A stretch of 7,950 bases of DNA, taken from contig JANXOQ010000435.1 of the NCBI GenBank assembly GCA_025357775.1, positions 1 through 7,950 on the forward strand, read 5' to 3'. Positions within the stretch are counted from its first letter, which is position 1, and each line of letters starts with the position of its first letter. Source of the stretch: Ferruginibacter sp. Its GTDB lineage: Bacteria; Bacteroidota; Bacteroidia; Chitinophagales; Chitinophagaceae. Below, one piece after another: positions 1-6,532 of the stretch. The position numbers and the translations under genes were made by a program. The notes under the pieces were generated by a model. The model searched no databases and had not been told where the DNA came from. It saw only the letters and a list, made by a program, of their open reading frames with translations.

Positions 1-1084
1 CAATTAATAATTTATTTTTTTTGCTATCTCGTATTTGTTTCTCTAAACCTGCTAAAAGTATCTCATCATATTCACATCCTAAGCCTTCGCAATTTGGCAA
101 AAGATTTTCTCTTGTTTGATAGTCTAAAATATGAATTGGTGGTTCTCCCCAATTATTAGACCGCCACACAACTTCTACATTGTTTCTATATAAATAGTTT
201 GGCAATATTTCATAAAGTTCGCCTGTATTTGCATGCTCTAAAATACACTTAACGCCAGCCGTAGTATAAGTGGCACAAGAAGTAGCATTAAAATGAAACA
301 CATTTTTTGTATTGGAAAGTAAGGGATTGGTGTTTTTGTTGTAGCCATACAAAGAAAAGTTTTGGCTCCTTGCAGATTCGCCAATTACCAATACCATCAC
401 AGATTTTTTATTGTTTAGTATAGTTGCATTAGGTAAAAGTATTTCTGTTTTATTCGCTTCATGCTTATGTTTATAAAACAAACCAATATTAACTGTGTAG
501 GACCATGGCATGGCTAAACCACCAAGTTGTTTAGAGTTTTTATCAATCCAAAGCCAATTGCTTGCATTACCAAAAACCACAAGAGCTATAATTACTAACG
601 TTACTAAAACTGTAAGTAAATACTTTTTTAATGTTCCGTTTTCAATTTTGGCTTTTGCGATATAAAGACTTGGTAAAATAGCTAAGAAAAAAATATAAAG
701 CAAAAGCTTTAAAGAAAAAAAACTGCTTGACTCTTGGTAGCTTGTATTAAGCACATTACCAATCATACTCTCATCAATAATTACACCATATGTATTAACA
801 AAATAAAGAGCAATTGCATTAATTATAAAAAAAACAACCAACAGAAACTTTCCTATTTTACGTAAAAAAAATAATATAATAAAGAAAATAAACGCATTAA
901 ATACAAGCATTATCACAATTAAACTAACAATTAAAATAACGCCATTGGTTGTTTTATAATTTACATTGTTAAAAACATAATTAAAAAATGGGTAATGAAA
1001 AAATAGAAAGTTAATAGTGCTTATGAGTAGAACAAAAGAGCTAAGTTTTATAATACTTTGTAGCCATTTTTTTAAAAAGCGCAT
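1..1084 (-). CDS. eptA: EptA-type phosphoethanolamine transferase, C-terminus cut by window edge
   Basis: Likely transfers phosphoethanolamine from phosphatidylethanolamine to lipid A phosphate at the periplasmic face of the inner membrane. Residues 1-361 are visible. There are five hydrophobic segments (about 14-31, 47-73, 78-97, 122-144, 154-172), the usual EptA N-terminal layout. A sulfatase-fold catalytic domain follows: VIGESAR at 233-239 with the metal ligand Glu236, NFSLYGY at 242-248, and SCATYTTAGVKC at 269-280. Aligned by eye with MCR/EptA, Thr274 is the nucleophile that carries the phosphoethanolamine, and Cys270/Cys280 match a conserved disulfide. Cys332/Cys337 with the following YDEILL match the next Cys pair. 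The late Asp/His metal ligands would lie beyond the edge. The start is well fixed: an in-frame TAA lies five codons upstream of the ATG at 1084. The gene begins inside the preceding phosphatase gene (44-nt overlap), which suggests coupled translation. The family call is strong; the exact acceptor (lipid A 1-phosphate or another glycan) is inference. Confidence 0.88.
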   Translation of the reverse strand, partial: MRFLKKWLQSIIKLSSFVLLISTINFLFFHYPFFNYVFNNVNYKTTNGVILIVSLIVIMLVFNAFIFFIILFFLRKIGKFLLVVFFIINAIALYFVNTYGVIIDESMIGNVLNTSYQESSSFFSLKLLLYIFFLAILPSLYIAKAKIENGTLKKYLLTVLVTLVIIALVVFGNASNWLWIDKNSKQLGGLAMPWSYTVNIGLFYKHKHEANKTEILLPNATILNNKKSVMVLVIGESARSQNFSLYGYNKNTNPLLSNTKNVFHFNATSCATYTTAGVKCILEHANTGELYEILPNYLYRNNVEVVWRSNNWGEPPIHILDYQTRENLLPNCEGLGCEYDEILLAGLEKQIRDSKKNKLLI

Positions 1085-1880
1085 ATAAGGAAGTTGTTAA
1101 GCTTAGCATACAAAGATAATAAACAAATAAGTTTTCATTTAGTATTTTAAAAACAAGTATTACAATAGAAATGCAAAAAAGAACTATAAAATAAGGATAG
1201 TATTTTTTATTGCTTATCCATTGCCATGCATTAAGTTTTTTATTTATTAAAATTCCAAGAATTGCAGATATGTAACCAATGATACTACCGAAAACAATAT
1301 CTAAAGGAAAATGTGCACCTACAGCCACTCTTGAAAATGCTAAGCCTAAACCTAGTGCAACCAAAAAAGTGCACCAAACTATTTTGTTTGTTATTTTCTT
1401 AGGCATAAAACCTAAAACTATACAACAAATTGTAGTAAAAATTGTTATGGAATGACCAGAAGGTAAACTGCTTTTCCCAACTAGTTCTTCTCCAATTATT
1501 ACAAAAGAATGTTGGCTTAAAGCTGCTGCAGGCCTTGGTATTGAAAATAAATTTTTTAAGGATACTGAAAATATTGCAGAAACTATAATAGCTGTTAGTA
1601 ACGTTTCCCAAAGTTTAGGTGTACGCAAAAAGAATATAGTAAGCAATGATAATAATACAAATGTATTGCCCACTTCAGTAAAATTTTGTTGCATTAAAGG
1701 AAACTGAGAAAGCTTAGCATTTATAGCATAGAACCAAGTTTTTTGAATTTGGATGTAGCCATTTTTATTTAACGCATTTTGCGAAAACAAAAAGAAAACA
1801 ATTATTGCAATAAGTGTAAATGGAAGCAGAAAAAAGGAAGGTCGTATTTCTTTATAATTCTGTATTACCCTATTATTCAT
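1041..1880 (-). CDS. PAP2-family membrane lipid phosphatase, candidate lipid A 1-phosphatase (LpxE-like)
   Basis: An integral membrane phosphatase of 279 residues. The complete PAP2 signature is present: KX6RP at 109-117 (Lys109, Arg116, Pro117), PSGH at 140-143, and SRX5HX3D at 183-194 (Ser183, Arg184, His190, Asp194). His190 is the expected nucleophile and His143 the general acid. Hydrophobic segments lie near 14-33, 72-86, 90-106, 144-160, 166-182 and 193-212. Two further ones at about 229-246 and 250-268 make it longer than the classic six-helix LpxE/PgpB enzymes (about 190-240 residues). Its last 44 nt overlap the EptA gene, so a lipid A phosphatase paired with a phosphoethanolamine transferase is the best reading. 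PAP2 enzymes also dephosphorylate undecaprenyl pyrophosphate or phosphatidylglycerol phosphate, and sequence alone does not exclude these. It starts at ATG 1880, 102 bp after lipA, so it may share that transcript or have its own promoter. Confidence 0.85.
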   Translation of the reverse strand: MNNRVIQNYKEIRPSFFLLPFTLIAIIVFFLFSQNALNKNGYIQIQKTWFYAINAKLSQFPLMQQNFTEVGNTFVLLSLLTIFFLRTPKLWETLLTAIIVSAIFSVSLKNLFSIPRPAAALSQHSFVIIGEELVGKSSLPSGHSITIFTTICCIVLGFMPKKITNKIVWCTFLVALGLGLAFSRVAVGAHFPLDIVFGSIIGYISAILGILINKKLNAWQWISNKKYYPYFIVLFCISIVILVFKILNENLFVYYLCMLSLTTSLYALFKKMATKYYKT

Positions 1881-1982
1881 TATTTATAGTACTTACTATT
1901 TGTACAGTTTTAAAACTATTATCAAACTAGAATTAGAATTTTAATTAAAAAATATTAAAAAACATTTGCTCATTGGCAATTC

Positions 1983-2900
1983 TTAGTTGCCAACTGCTTT
2001 TTCTTCCATCCACTTATTTCTGCCCCAATTTGGTATTACGTGCTTTTCGCTATGGTAGCTAGAGCGTACCAAAGGTCCACTTTCTACATAATCTAAACCA
2101 AGCTGGTAGCCTATTTCACGGTATTCTGCAAACTCATCTGGGTGTATAAAACGCTCTACTGGCAAATGCTTTTTAGTAGGTTGTAGGTATTGCCCAATCG
2201 TTACTACATCTACTCCGTTGTTGTATAAATGTGTAAGGGTTTGTACCACTTCTTCTTTGGTTTCACCCAAGCCTAGCATTATACCGCTTTTTGTACGCAT
2301 ACCACCAGCTTTCAATATTTTTAAAGTTTCCATACTTTGCCAATACTTTGCTTGAATACGTACTTGTTTGGTAAGTCGCTCTGTAGTTTCAATATTGTGG
2401 CTTACTACATTTGGATGCGCATCTATCACTCTTTGAATATTATGCTTTTCTGCCTTAAAATCTGGTATTAATGTTTCTAAGGTTGTATTTGGATTAAGTG
2501 CATAAACTGCCTTTATTGTATTTTCCCAAATAATACTACCTCCATCTTTTAACTCGTCTCTATCTACAGAAGTTATTACAGCATGCTTTACTTTCATTAG
2601 ATGGATAGCCTCTGCTACTCTTTGTGGTTCATCCCAATCCACAGCATCTGGCCTACCAGTGGCTACAGCACAAAAGCCACAACTACGAGTGCATATATTT
2701 CCCAATATCATAAAAGTAGCAGTACCTGCACCCCAGCATTCACCCATGTTTGGGCAGTTGCCGCTTTCACAAATTGTGTGCAATTTATGAGTATCTACCA
2801 AGCCTCTTACGTGCTTGTACTCTTCTCCAATTGGTAATTTTACCCTAAGCCAGTCTGGTTTTTTTACTCTTTGTTCATTTTTTTCTATTGTAAATTCCAT
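1983..2900 (-). CDS. lipA: Lipoyl synthase, radical SAM enzyme
   Basis: Inserts two sulfur atoms into the octanoyl chain on lipoyl domains (pyruvate and 2-oxoglutarate dehydrogenases, glycine cleavage H protein), the last step of lipoate synthesis in the cytoplasm. The protein is 305 residues, normal for the family. Cys44, Cys49 and Cys55 ([12 protein letters not shown]) bind the auxiliary 4Fe-4S cluster that is consumed as sulfur donor. Cys70, Cys74 and Cys77 form the radical SAM CX3CX2C motif. The C-terminal RSSY at 279-282 supplies the serine ligand of the auxiliary cluster. [14 protein letters not shown] and the SAM-site region GLGET are also in place, so the enzyme looks fully active. 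It lies 26 bp behind the secreted-protein gene on the same strand and is probably transcribed with it from the promoter near 3765-3794. No lipB, lplA or lipoylated enzyme gene is in the window. The ATG at 2900 gives the standard N-terminus. Confidence 0.97.
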   Translation of the reverse strand: MEFTIEKNEQRVKKPDWLRVKLPIGEEYKHVRGLVDTHKLHTICESGNCPNMGECWGAGTATFMILGNICTRSCGFCAVATGRPDAVDWDEPQRVAEAIHLMKVKHAVITSVDRDELKDGGSIIWENTIKAVYALNPNTTLETLIPDFKAEKHNIQRVIDAHPNVVSHNIETTERLTKQVRIQAKYWQSMETLKILKAGGMRTKSGIMLGLGETKEEVVQTLTHLYNNGVDVVTIGQYLQPTKKHLPVERFIHPDEFAEYREIGYQLGLDYVESGPLVRSSYHSEKHVIPNWGRNKWMEEKAVGN

Positions 2901-2926
2901 TTATTATAACTATTTATTATGTTGTA

Positions 2927-3736
2927 CTATTTTCTTCTTCCAAATAAAATTGCTATGTAAGCCGAAAAGAAAAAATTATTATCCTTACTATAAATCATTT
3001 GTTGTACTGGCTTGCCATAGTACTCAGCTGTAATGCCTAGTTCAAGTGCACTTATTATTTCATTGTATTTTCCATAATCAAGCCGGAGTGCCGCTTTTGC
3101 ATAAGCTCCAAAGTTTACTTTCATTTTATTAAAACCTACCCCAAATGCAGGTCCACCAATGGCCACATCACTTAAAAATTTTAAAGAATCTGTTTTGTTA
3201 GGTTCTAAACCTTTGTATATAATATTTCCTCTATTAGCAATAGCAGTATCGAGGTAGCCGAGTAAATATGGTCTTAGCAAGCCTAGTGTTAGCCCACCAC
3301 CAAAATTTGCAGATACACTCACTCCATTTTTATTACCTTTATTACCCAATAAAAATTGTTGTTGTACACCAAGTTTTACGGGGTAAAAAAAGTTAATTTT
3401 TCCATAAAAGTATGCTCCACCTCCTTGTGCTCCTACTTCCTTTGTTTCTTTTGAGTGTTTTCTTTCTGATATTTCTAGCTGAAATAACATTGCTTTATTT
3501 ACAGACTGAGCTATTCCTTTTTCAATAAAACCACCATAACCATCACTATTTAATTTTATAGCAGCCAAAAAATGTTTTTTATTTACAATAACGCCTTCCT
3601 CTTCTAATTTTAGCATTGTTTCAACTTTCTCCTTTCGTTTTTCTCTTTTTTCTTGCCGTTTAGATTTTGTTTTTTCTTGTGCAAAACAGCTTACAGAAAA
3701 AGCAAAAATAGCTACTAAAAAAAATATTTTTTTCAT
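2927..3736 (-). CDS. Secreted, probably beta-rich envelope protein of unknown function
   Basis: 269 residues. The N-terminus is a clear Sec signal peptide (MKK, hydrophobic core 4-16, probable cleavage after Ala19 in CFA/QE). Cys17 is not in a good lipobox, so a lipoprotein is less likely. Residues 21-46 are a highly charged Lys/Glu/Arg stretch, probably helical. The remainder is rich in Gly, aromatic and alternating hydrophobic residues, such as GGGAYFYGKINFFYPVK at 106-121, GGGLTLGLLRPYLLGY at 146-161 and FFFSAYIAILFG at 255-266. It ends in an aromatic strand plus GRRK, as outer-membrane or periplasmic beta proteins of Bacteroidota often do. From memory it resembles an uncharacterised Bacteroidota family with GNKGNKNGV-like and GKYN...ALELG-like motifs; no function is known to me. 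It is the first gene of a probable operon with lipA (26-bp gap). The promoter is at 3765-3794 and a 13-bp palindrome lies in the leader. Outer-membrane location is inference. Confidence 0.8.
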   Translation of the reverse strand: MKKIFFLVAIFAFSVSCFAQEKTKSKRQEKREKRKEKVETMLKLEEEGVIVNKKHFLAAIKLNSDGYGGFIEKGIAQSVNKAMLFQLEISERKHSKETKEVGAQGGGAYFYGKINFFYPVKLGVQQQFLLGNKGNKNGVSVSANFGGGLTLGLLRPYLLGYLDTAIANRGNIIYKGLEPNKTDSLKFLSDVAIGGPAFGVGFNKMKVNFGAYAKAALRLDYGKYNEIISALELGITAEYYGKPVQQMIYSKDNNFFFSAYIAILFGRRK

Positions 3737-3745
3737 ATAAATATG

Positions 3746-3758
3746 TTTACAATGTAAA
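3746..3758. promoter_or_regulatory. 13-bp palindrome at the predicted transcription start, possible operator
   Basis: TTTACAATGTAAA is a perfect inverted repeat around a central base (6+1+6). It sits at or just after the predicted start of the minus-strand transcript and upstream of the ATG at 3736, a position where a repressor would block transcription. In AT-rich DNA a palindrome of this size can arise by chance, so the operator role is only a suggestion. Confidence 0.3.
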
Positions 3759-3764
3759 TTTATG

Positions 3765-3794
3765 CAAAAATAAATGGTATAACATTAGCAGCAA
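3765..3794 (-). promoter_or_regulatory. Bacteroidota-type promoter for the secreted protein-lipA operon
   Basis: Read on the minus strand, TTG at 3794-3792 is followed after 19 nt by TATTTTTG at 3772-3765. This is a perfect match to the Bacteroidota -7 element TAnnTTTG, with the usual -33 TTG spacing. Transcription would start near 3757-3760, giving a leader of about 22 nt before the ATG at 3736. Confidence 0.6.
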
Positions 3795-3828
3795 CTAATT
3801 AAATTGCTAAACAATTAAAAATAACAAA

Positions 3829-4233
3829 ATGACTACATCAATAATTTATAGAGGGAGCCTTAGGTGCGAAGCCTTACACCTTCAAAGTGGCACAATTATA
3901 GAAACTGATGCACCAACAGATAATAAAGGAAAAGGTGAACGTTTTAGCCCAACCGACCTTATTTGTGTAGCACTTGCTACTTGCATTGTAACTACAATGG
4001 GAATGAAAGCAATTGATATGGATATAGATTTAACTAACACAAAAATGGAGGTAACCAAATATATGGCTACAGACCCAGTAAGAAGAATTGGTAAAATTGA
4101 AATAAAATTAATATTACCAACTACCTTAAAACTTGATGAAAAGCAAATGACGATAATGCAGAGAGTAGCAGAGACATGCCCAGTTAAAAAAAGTTTGCAT
4201 GAAGACGTGGTGGTAGTGGTGGAATGGGGTTAA
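3829..4233 (+). CDS. OsmC/Ohr-superfamily protein (thiol peroxidase-like)
   Basis: 134 residues, a normal length for single-domain OsmC proteins. The superfamily uses two cysteines to reduce organic or other hydroperoxides in the cytoplasm. Both are present: Cys52 in the central helix (CVALATC, 46-52) and Cys117 in AETCPVKKSLH at 114-124. Arg12 near the N-terminus and Glu37 in GERFSPTDL (36-44) are candidates for the Arg/Glu pair that activates the peroxidatic cysteine. The order beta region, SPTDL, Cys helix, beta region, CPVKKSL is the general OsmC/YhfA type rather than clear Ohr, so the natural substrate is open. The gene is divergent from the secreted-protein gene across 92 bp and is followed by a hairpin terminator, so it is probably a single-gene unit. 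A weak -7-like TAAATTG lies at 3800-3806 with no convincing -33 element. Confidence 0.92.
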   Translation: MTTSIIYRGSLRCEALHLQSGTIIETDAPTDNKGKGERFSPTDLICVALATCIVTTMGMKAIDMDIDLTNTKMEVTKYMATDPVRRIGKIEIKLILPTTLKLDEKQMTIMQRVAETCPVKKSLHEDVVVVVEWG

Positions 4234-4359
4234 GAGATAAAATAAAATTAGAGATTAAAGTATATTGATTGGTAGATTTTTATTAGGTTATTGGTTGATT
4301 GCGTATACATTAAAATGAGGAGGAATTTTGACTCCGTCTTTAATAAATTGGAAAGTCTT

Positions 4360-4381
4360 AATGCCTTCTCGGCATTTTTTT
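4360..4381 (+). terminator. Rho-independent terminator after the OsmC gene
   Basis: AATGCC (4360-4365), loop TTCTC, and GGCATT (4371-4376) form a perfect 6-bp stem running into a T-run to 4381. It lies 127 nt after the OsmC stop codon and before the recF promoter, separating the two units. The stem is short, so efficiency may be modest. Confidence 0.6.
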
Positions 4382-4425
4382 CAGTGAAGCAAAATTAAAA
4401 CTGTAAAACTGTTTCAAAAACTTTA

Positions 4426-4456
4426 TTGCCATGCAAATACTGTACTATTATCTTTG
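4426..4456 (+). promoter_or_regulatory. recF promoter placed next to the start codon
   Basis: TTG at 4426-4428, a 20-nt spacer, then TATCTTTG at 4449-4456, an exact TAnnTTTG -7 element. The expected start of transcription is about 4461-4463, which coincides with the first ATG (4463). The promoter also overlaps the upstream in-frame TTG at 4454, so that codon cannot be the start. Confidence 0.6.
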
Positions 4457-4462
4457 CCACCA

Positions 4463-5545
4463 ATGCTAATGCTTCAAAAAATATCAATAACTCATTTTAA
4501 AAATTACGATTTTAAAAGTTTTAATTTTACCAAAAATGTAATTGGTATTTGTGGTTTAAATGGAATTGGCAAAACAAATTTATTGGATGCTATTTATTAC
4601 TGTTGTTTTACAAAAAGTTATTTTACAAACACAGATTCATTAAATGTAAATTTTGAAAAAGAAGGTTTTAGGCTAGAAGCTTATTTTAAAAATAATGAGG
4701 AAGAGCAAAAGATAATTTGTATAAACAGAGGTACAGGCAAAAAAGAATTTTCAGTAAATGATATACAGTATGAAAAACTTTCGCAGCATATAGGCAAGTT
4801 TCCTGCGGTAATAATAGCGCCTGATGATGTGGAAATAATAACAGGAGGCAGTGAAGACAGACGTAGATATTTAGATACAATTATTTGCCAGCTTGATGAT
4901 GAATATTTGCATCAATTAATTATGTACAATAAAATAATGCAGCAGCGCAATAGTTTGCTAAAACGTTTTGCAGAGCATGGAAATGTAGATAAAACTTTGC
5001 TAGATGTAATAAACCAACAGCTTATAAACCCTGGTAAAATTATTTTTGAAAAAAGAGATAGCTATACAAAAAAATTAATTCCACTAATAGAAAATTTTTA
5101 TTACAAAATTGCAGATAATAATGAGGCTATTGCATTTAATTATGTAAGCCATTTACAAACAGAAATTTTTGAAAACTTGCTTACACAAACTTATCAGCGT
5201 GACTGTATATTACAACGTACAAGCACAGGTATACATAAGGATGATGTACATTTTTTATTAAATAGTCAACCTTTTAAAACAATAGCTAGCCAAGGGCAAA
5301 GAAAAAGTTTATTATTTGCATTAAAGCTAGCGCAATATCAATTATTAAAAAATTGTAAATCTTATAACCCTATCTTACTGCTTGATGATGTATTTGAGAA
5401 ATTAGATGAAAAACGTATGTACAGATTATTGCATTGGATTTGCAAAGAAAATGAAGGACAAGTTTTTATTACAGATACCCATAAACAAAGATTAATTAAT
5501 ATTTTTGAAGAACTTGAAGTAGATGTAGAGATAGTACAATTATAG
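4463..5545 (+). CDS. recF: DNA replication and repair protein RecF
   Basis: SMC-like ATPase that, with RecO and RecR, loads RecA at single-strand gaps and stalled forks. With the ATG at 4463 it has 360 residues, the usual RecF length. Visible parts: N-terminal KISITHFKNY; Walker A GLNGIGKT at 31-38 with Lys37; the RecF motif IHKDDV at 257-262; an ABC-type signature SQGQRKS at 276-282; Walker B PILLLDD at 303-309; and a D-loop-like KLDEKR at 313-318, followed by the FITDTH strand. All ATPase elements are intact. Start choice: the family N-terminus fits either ATG 4463 or ATG 4469. A TTG at 4454 is open but lies inside the promoter. No Shine-Dalgarno sequence is seen. dciA follows after 133 bp. 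In many Bacteroidota recF and dciA are neighbours away from dnaA/dnaN, which fits here. Confidence 0.96.
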   Translation: MLMLQKISITHFKNYDFKSFNFTKNVIGICGLNGIGKTNLLDAIYYCCFTKSYFTNTDSLNVNFEKEGFRLEAYFKNNEEEQKIICINRGTGKKEFSVNDIQYEKLSQHIGKFPAVIIAPDDVEIITGGSEDRRRYLDTIICQLDDEYLHQLIMYNKIMQQRNSLLKRFAEHGNVDKTLLDVINQQLINPGKIIFEKRDSYTKKLIPLIENFYYKIADNNEAIAFNYVSHLQTEIFENLLTQTYQRDCILQRTSTGIHKDDVHFLLNSQPFKTIASQGQRKSLLFALKLAQYQLLKNCKSYNPILLLDDVFEKLDEKRMYRLLHWICKENEGQVFITDTHKQRLINIFEELEVDVEIVQL

Positions 5546-5678
5546 ATGGGAATTTTTATTTAATATGTACGATTGTAAATTGATGAGTTGGTTTATAATG
5601 CTGATTCTCTATTAAACAAATTAACCATTAAAAAATTCAACAGATTAACAACTATTACATTTTATAATTTAGTAAACT

Positions 5679-5960
5679 ATGGCAGAATTATCAATGGCGG
5701 AAGCCATGCAATTATTTCTTAAAAAGAGCAAACTAAAAAGTGGTATTCAAGCTGTGCAAATTGAAGAAGTATGGGAAAAGATTATGGGAAAAACGGTGGC
5801 TAAATACACAGACAAAATACAAATATTTGGAGGCAAACTTTTTGTAACTACTAGCATAGCTCCATTAAAAAACGAACTTACCTACCAAAAAGAAAAAATT
5901 ATTGAAATGGTGAATAAAGAACTAGGAGAAGTTGTAATTAAAGAAGTGATTATAAAATAA
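5679..5960 (+). CDS. dciA: DUF721/DciA-family replicative helicase loader
   Basis: 93 residues, made up almost entirely of the DUF721 domain. DciA is the ancestral bacterial loader of the DnaB helicase and is used where DnaC/DnaI are absent, as in Bacteroidota. Matching features are the N-terminal helix (SMAEAMQLFLKKSKL, 5-19), Trp32 and Gly37 in VWEKIMGKTVAKYT (31-44), the strand GGKLFVTT (51-58), the APLKNEL motif (61-67) with Glu66, and the helix KEKIIEMVNKELG (71-83) leading to a final VKEVIIK-like strand. Many DciA proteins have an extra N-terminal or C-terminal tail; this one is the short KH-like core only. It follows recF on the same strand after 133 bp, so it may share the transcript or have its own weak promoter (TACATTTT at 5656-5663). 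The family call is firm; the loader role comes from characterised homologues. Confidence 0.9.
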   Translation: MAELSMAEAMQLFLKKSKLKSGIQAVQIEEVWEKIMGKTVAKYTDKIQIFGGKLFVTTSIAPLKNELTYQKEKIIEMVNKELGEVVIKEVIIK

Positions 5961-6164
5961 ATAATATATTGTTTGCAAAAATTACCAACACTTTTATTCT
6001 CTTAATTTTTTTATTAAACCCATATTCAGGTTAGTATTAATAAATTTTTCTTATATAAAAAATTACCAAGTTTATACAAGTATGATGTAACTAACTATTG
6101 AGTAAAACTAAAAAAATTCATTAGGGTTTTTTAAAATCTCTACACATAATCAATTATATTTTTT

Positions 6165-6356
6165 TTATCTTCTTAAATAAAACACCCTTCTTTTTTCTAT
6201 AAATTTAAGGTCTACTTTTTTTAACGTTGAGTTCTTTTTTTACATTTTTAAATAAATCTTCTTTTGCTTCAATTTCTTCAAATTCAACTTTTACCTGATT
6301 ACTATTATTATTTTTAATGCTTCTTTCAAAAAAAAATTACAAATTTTATAAGCCAT
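6165..6356 (-). pseudogene. Possible broken small gene (about 63 residues) with two frameshifts
   Basis: On the minus strand, ATG at 6356 opens MAYKICNFF. A T9 tract (6336-6328) then shifts the frame. The next frame reads ERSIKNNNSNQ and then VKVEFEEIEAKEDLF, followed by KNVKKELNVKK, up to an A7 tract (6222-6216). Without a shift it stops at 6205. One frame over it continues VDLKFIEKRRVFYLRR and stops at 6165. The middle part has a charged, Lys/Glu-rich, protein-like composition with codons typical of the neighbours, unlike the surrounding spacer. Both breaks lie at homopolymers and need one-base changes (one extra T, one fewer A), so decay, slippage or sequencing error are all possible. I do not recognise the protein. 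AT-rich chance coding cannot be excluded. Confidence 0.35.
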
Positions 6357-6426
6357 ATTTTTTTGTATAAATTTTCATAATTTAATTATTTATTTTATGC
6401 TAATCGTGTATTAAAAGTGAAAATTA

Positions 6427-6447
6427 TTTAAAAATAAGATTTTTAAA
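6427..6447. repeat. 9-bp inverted repeat upstream of the transporter gene
   Basis: TTTAAAAAT, spacer AAG, ATTTTTAAA is a perfect 9+3+9 inverted repeat about 30 bp upstream of the predicted -33 element. It consists only of A and T, so it may be chance or a weak regulator site. Confidence 0.2.
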
Positions 6448-6478
6448 ATTGTATACTTTCTTAAAAAATCAATTAATT

Positions 6479-6508
6479 TTTTGTTAATAATATTTTAACG
6501 TATTTTGG
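6479..6508 (+). promoter_or_regulatory. Probable promoter of the MFS transporter
   Basis: TTTTG (6479-6483) and, 17 nt later, TATTTTGG (6501-6508) resemble the Bacteroidota -33 and -7 elements; the -7 is one T short of TAnnTTTG. It predicts a leader of about 20 nt before the ATG at 6533. Confidence 0.4.
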
Positions 6509-6532
6509 GAGTCTAAATAATAATATATAATT

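Larger units (their letters stand above)
5961..6532. other. 572-bp AT-rich intergenic region
   Basis: No intact gene is supported here. It holds a probable broken small gene on the minus strand (6165-6356), the transporter promoter (6479-6508), and an all-AT inverted repeat. Downstream of dciA, AACC/GGTT flanking an 8-nt loop (about 6017-6032) could form a weak hairpin, but there is no strong T-run, so a dciA terminator is not convincing. Base composition is even richer in A/T than the neighbouring genes, as expected for non-coding DNA in this genome. Confidence 0.6.

Noticed and set aside
1399..1611. 70-codon open frame on the minus strand within the phosphatase gene
   Set aside because: It overlaps the catalytic core of the PAP2 gene in another frame; its Phe/Asn/Cys-rich composition is typical of an out-of-frame reading.
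1939..1950. Palindrome TTTTAATTAAAA between lipA and the phosphatase gene
   Set aside because: It is made only of A and T and has no stable loop or T-run, so it is neither a convincing terminator nor an operator.
2601..3033. Two plus-strand open frames across lipA and the following gap
   Set aside because: They are antisense to lipA and the secreted-protein gene, whose reading frames are certain or well supported; composition is not protein-like.
4317..4336. GGAG...CTCC inverted repeat with an AGGAGG-like motif before recF
   Set aside because: The stem is only 4 bp and the AGGAGG-like sequence is not followed by an open frame at suitable spacing, so neither a riboswitch nor a ribosome binding site is supported.
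4454..4462. In-frame TTG start giving a three-residue longer RecF
   Set aside because: The TTG is part of the TATCTTTG promoter element and would lie upstream of the transcript; the family N-terminus fits an ATG at 4463 or 4469.
5977..6069. Direct repeat AAAAATTACCAA at 5977-5988 and 6058-6069
   Set aside because: Only 12 bp, in very AT-rich spacer, with no third copy or symmetric context; likely chance.
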